Origin: Cyclobacterium sp. 1_MG-2023
GTDB lineage: Bacteria; Bacteroidota; Bacteroidia; Cytophagales; Cyclobacteriaceae
Assembly: GCF_030546805.1 (NCBI RefSeq)
Contig: NZ_JAUOPC010000001.1
Location: forward strand, 1 to 64,000
Reading direction: 5' to 3'
Length of the DNA stretch: 64,000 nt
Shown piece after piece: positions 62,069 to 64,000 of this stretch. The notes beneath the pieces are model-generated. The model searched no databases. It was not told the origin of the DNA and was given only the letters and a program-made list of their open reading frames with translations. Positions within the stretch are counted from its first letter, which is position 1. Each line of letters begins with the position of its first letter. The translations under genes were made by a program, and so were the position numbers.

Positions 62069-63094
62069 ATGAAAACTTCCTCGATTTATATCTTGATATT
62101 GCTTTTTGCAGGAATGTTATATTCCTGTGGAGGCAATAATAAGCAAGGAGCGCATAAGAAAGCATTGATGCCATTTACAATAATTTCTGAGGGAGATAAA
62201 CTTTATTCAATTATAGAAGAGGGAATACAAGCGGAAATTTTAGGAAGTGGTTATGCATGGACTGAAGGCCCCTTGTGGATTGAAGAGGAGGAAATGTTAT
62301 TGTTTTCAGAAATCCCTGCCAATAAGGTGCATTCTTGGAAGGAAGGTGCTGCTCCTGAAGTATACCTTGAACCAGCAGGATTAACATCAGATGAAAATAG
62401 AGGAGGGGAGGTAGGTTCCAATGGCCTACTTTTGGATCCCAATGGGAAACTGGTGTTGTGTCAACATGGAGACAGGAGGTTGGCCAGGATGCTTGCAGAT
62501 TTGGATGCTCCGGCCCCTGAATATGAAGGAATTGTTACAGAATATGATGGAAAACCTTTCAATAGCCCCAATGATGCTGTTTACGATACTAAAGGGAATT
62601 TATATTTTACTGATCCTCCTTATGGTTTGGAGCATCGGATGGATGACCCAAAGAAAGCCATCGATTTTCAAGGTGTTTATAAGTTGAATAAGGAGGGGGA
62701 TTTGCAACTGCTACTTGATAGTATTACCAGACCCAACGGTATAGCTTTGTTTCCAGATGAAGAAAGGCTTATTATAGCCAATTCTGATCCGGAAAAACCC
62801 ATTTGGTACTTTTATACTTTGGATGAAAATAAAGGGCTGAAAGAAGGAAGGATTTTCTATGATGCAAGTGAAGTAGCCAATAATGAAGCAGGTCTACCGG
62901 ATGGACTAAAAATCATGAAAGATGGGACAGTCATCGCAACAGGACCCGGCGGAATTTGGTTCTTTGGACCTGATGGAATTTTATTAGGCAGGCTTAAGTT
63001 TTCAGAACTAGTGTCCAACGTTGCTTTGAATAAAAAGGAGGACTTTTTATTTGCAACGGCCGATAGTTATGTGCTCCGGATTCCTTTAAAATAA
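62069..63094 (+). CDS. SMP-30/gluconolactonase-family lipoprotein
   Basis: The start at 62069 gives the lipoprotein signal MKTSSIYILILLFAGMLYSC (Cys20); an ATG 12 bp upstream would overlap galM by 8 bp. The mature part is a six-blade propeller with metal ligands Glu in SGYAWTEGPLW, Asn in FNSPNDAVYD and ITRPNGIALF, and Asp in GLPDGLKI. Family members hydrolyse lactones of aldonic acids. It is the last gene of the GH2-galM operon, fitting a periplasmic oxidation route for released sugars, which is inference. Confidence 0.88.
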   Translation: MKTSSIYILILLFAGMLYSCGGNNKQGAHKKALMPFTIISEGDKLYSIIEEGIQAEILGSGYAWTEGPLWIEEEEMLLFSEIPANKVHSWKEGAAPEVYLEPAGLTSDENRGGEVGSNGLLLDPNGKLVLCQHGDRRLARMLADLDAPAPEYEGIVTEYDGKPFNSPNDAVYDTKGNLYFTDPPYGLEHRMDDPKKAIDFQGVYKLNKEGDLQLLLDSITRPNGIALFPDEERLIIANSDPEKPIWYFYTLDENKGLKEGRIFYDASEVANNEAGLPDGLKIMKDGTVIATGPGGIWFFGPDGILLGRLKFSELVSNVALNKKEDFLFATADSYVLRIPLK

Positions 63095-63111
63095 GTTTTA
63101 CTAATATCGAG

Positions 63112-63163
63112 GCCGTGCTCCCTTGCCGTTAAATGAATTTCAGTAAGGGAACGCGGCTTTTTA
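63112..63163. terminator. Terminator between the SMP-30 and geranylgeranyl-reductase-family genes
   Basis: GCCGTGCTCCCTT and AAGGGAACGCGGC form an imperfect stem (6 perfect pairs, then pairs with two mismatches) with a 20-base loop, followed by TTTTTA. It lies between convergent genes, and the right arm overlaps the last codons of the reverse one. Confidence 0.65.
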
Positions 63164-64000
63164 TTTTATTTTTGAGGTCATCCGGAAAGGCTTTTTTGCC
63201 CATAAAGATATCTGTTAAGATTTCACAGCCTTTTTGTCCGTATTTGCTAAGGAGCATATTCCTAATGGCAGGTTGGGCATAACAGATAAATGCAATAATA
63301 GCCGAATTGCCCAGTTCGGTTAGAATATGTTGATCGAGCAATTGCTGGTAGGCCTTATTGGCATCTTTTTCATTCTCAAAATTTTCTACAATGGCCTTTG
63401 CTGCCAGTTCTCCTGATAAAATAGCGTTTGAAATACCCTCGGCGGTGAGGGGGTCAGCAAAACCTGCCGCATCCCCGGAAAGAAAAATTCTATCCTTTGA
63501 AAAAGCATCTTTTCTTTGGCCTACTGGAATTTGGAATCCATGCGCCTCTGATTCTAAAATTTCTTTAATATCTAATTTTTTTAAATATTCCTTATAATAT
63601 TTTTTTAGATCAATCTTTTGCTTTTTTAAAGTACCAACACCCAATGACAGGTGGCCATTTTTAGGAAAACACCAGGCATAACCATCGGGAACGGCATCCA
63701 CATCAAAGCGGACATTTTTAGATAATCGGTTGTAATCCTCTTCAGATACCTTTACTTCATATTCCAATGCAGGAATCAGCTTGCGGCTCTCTTTCCAGCC
63801 TCCCAATTTGGCAGTTTGGCTTAAGGCACCATCAGCCCCGATTAGGTATTGGCATTTAATATCCTCACCGGAGGTTTTTATATGCAACCCATCTACTTCT
63901 TTTGTCAAGCCTACCATGCTGGTTTGGGCTATGATTTGAGCTCCTTTTTCCATTGCCTTATTGACCAGAAATTGATCAAAAGTATCTCTCATGACCATGG
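63129..64000 (-). CDS. Geranylgeranyl-reductase-family FAD flavoprotein, partial (5' end outside window)
   Basis: The visible 289 residues are the C-terminal part of a FAD-dependent reductase; the frame continues past the right edge. GADGALSQTAKLGG is the family's GD-type motif and SGDAAGFADPLTAEGISNAILSG the conserved FAD-binding segment of geranylgeranyl reductases and related monooxygenase-like enzymes. YAWCFPKNGHLSLGVG also fits. The N-terminal GxGxxG loop is missing because of the window edge. In Bacteroidota such proteins act on isoprenoid or quinone tails; the exact role is not known. Confidence 0.85.
   Translation of the reverse strand, partial: MVMRDTFDQFLVNKAMEKGAQIIAQTSMVGLTKEVDGLHIKTSGEDIKCQYLIGADGALSQTAKLGGWKESRKLIPALEYEVKVSEEDYNRLSKNVRFDVDAVPDGYAWCFPKNGHLSLGVGTLKKQKIDLKKYYKEYLKKLDIKEILESEAHGFQIPVGQRKDAFSKDRIFLSGDAAGFADPLTAEGISNAILSGELAAKAIVENFENEKDANKAYQQLLDQHILTELGNSAIIAFICYAQPAIRNMLLSKYGQKGCEILTDIFMGKKAFPDDLKNKIKSRVPLLKFI

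Overview
The window looks like the chromosome of a Bacteroidota species, most likely a marine member of Cytophagales/Cyclobacteriaceae. The reasons are many lipoproteins with short Bacteroidota lipoboxes, type IX secretion features (SprB-repeat adhesins with type-B C-terminal sorting domains and PorP/SprF partners), promoters fitting the TTG-N(17-23)-TAnnTTTG consensus, HxlR and short Crp-like regulators, and many carbohydrate-active enzymes and sulfatases. The family-level placement is inference. I found no rRNA, tRNA, CRISPR array, phage or transposase gene.

Layout. 0-3 kb: three 87-bp palindrome-bearing tandem repeats, then a FAD oxidoreductase plus an FMN-domain-like protein, closed by a fourth repeat copy. 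3-5.6 kb: three lipoprotein genes (MORN-like, YHYH, unknown). 5.8-11.3 kb: a reverse-strand block with a sulfatase, a 700-residue two-domain esterase and an alpha/beta hydrolase-TPR protein. 11.8-12.9 kb: a divergent nitroreductase/HxlR pair with an unusually symmetric promoter. 13-21.9 kb: a NUDIX-Crp-DinB operon, an NHL lipoprotein, a VOC protein, a PLP decarboxylase, an outer-membrane barrel, a second Crp-like regulator and a CNNM protein. 22.3-26.2 kb: rapA and an nrnA-type phosphoesterase. 26.2-31.9 kb: a histidine kinase, GH43 and CE15 enzymes, a cupin and an AraC regulator. 32.1-34.8 kb: ATP-dependent DNA ligase and MBL exonuclease. 35-38 kb: DoxX/HxlR with three 18-bp operator-like repeats, then agmatine deiminase and N-carbamoylputrescine amidase. 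38-44.8 kb: a probable pseudogene fragment, a PKD-laminin B lipoprotein, an aryl-sulfate sulfotransferase, a J-KTSC fusion, a Gfo/Idh/MocA oxidoreductase and a pectate lyase-like protein. 44.9-58.6 kb: two tandem copies of a giant SprB-repeat adhesin plus PorP/SprF operon. 59-63 kb: a GH2-GalM-SMP30 operon. The right edge cuts a geranylgeranyl-reductase-family flavoprotein.

Working together. Much of the window serves plant or algal polysaccharide use: CE15 and the large esterase remove esters, the sulfatase removes sulfate, GH43, GH2 and the pectate lyase-like protein act on the chains, and GalM, SMP-30 and Gfo/Idh/MocA proteins process released sugars. There is no SusC/SusD pair here. AguA and AguB convert agmatine to putrescine. 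The adhesin operons probably serve surface attachment or gliding. Two HxlR regulators each face one target gene across a readable control region.

The most notable signals are the tandem adhesin/SprF duplication with its cysteine changes, the three exact-period 18-bp dyads upstream of the second hxlR, the mirror-image nitroreductase/hxlR promoter, the dispersed non-coding repeat family and the 87-bp repeats. I did not find a clearly new multi-gene system; the candidates are ranked in the findings.
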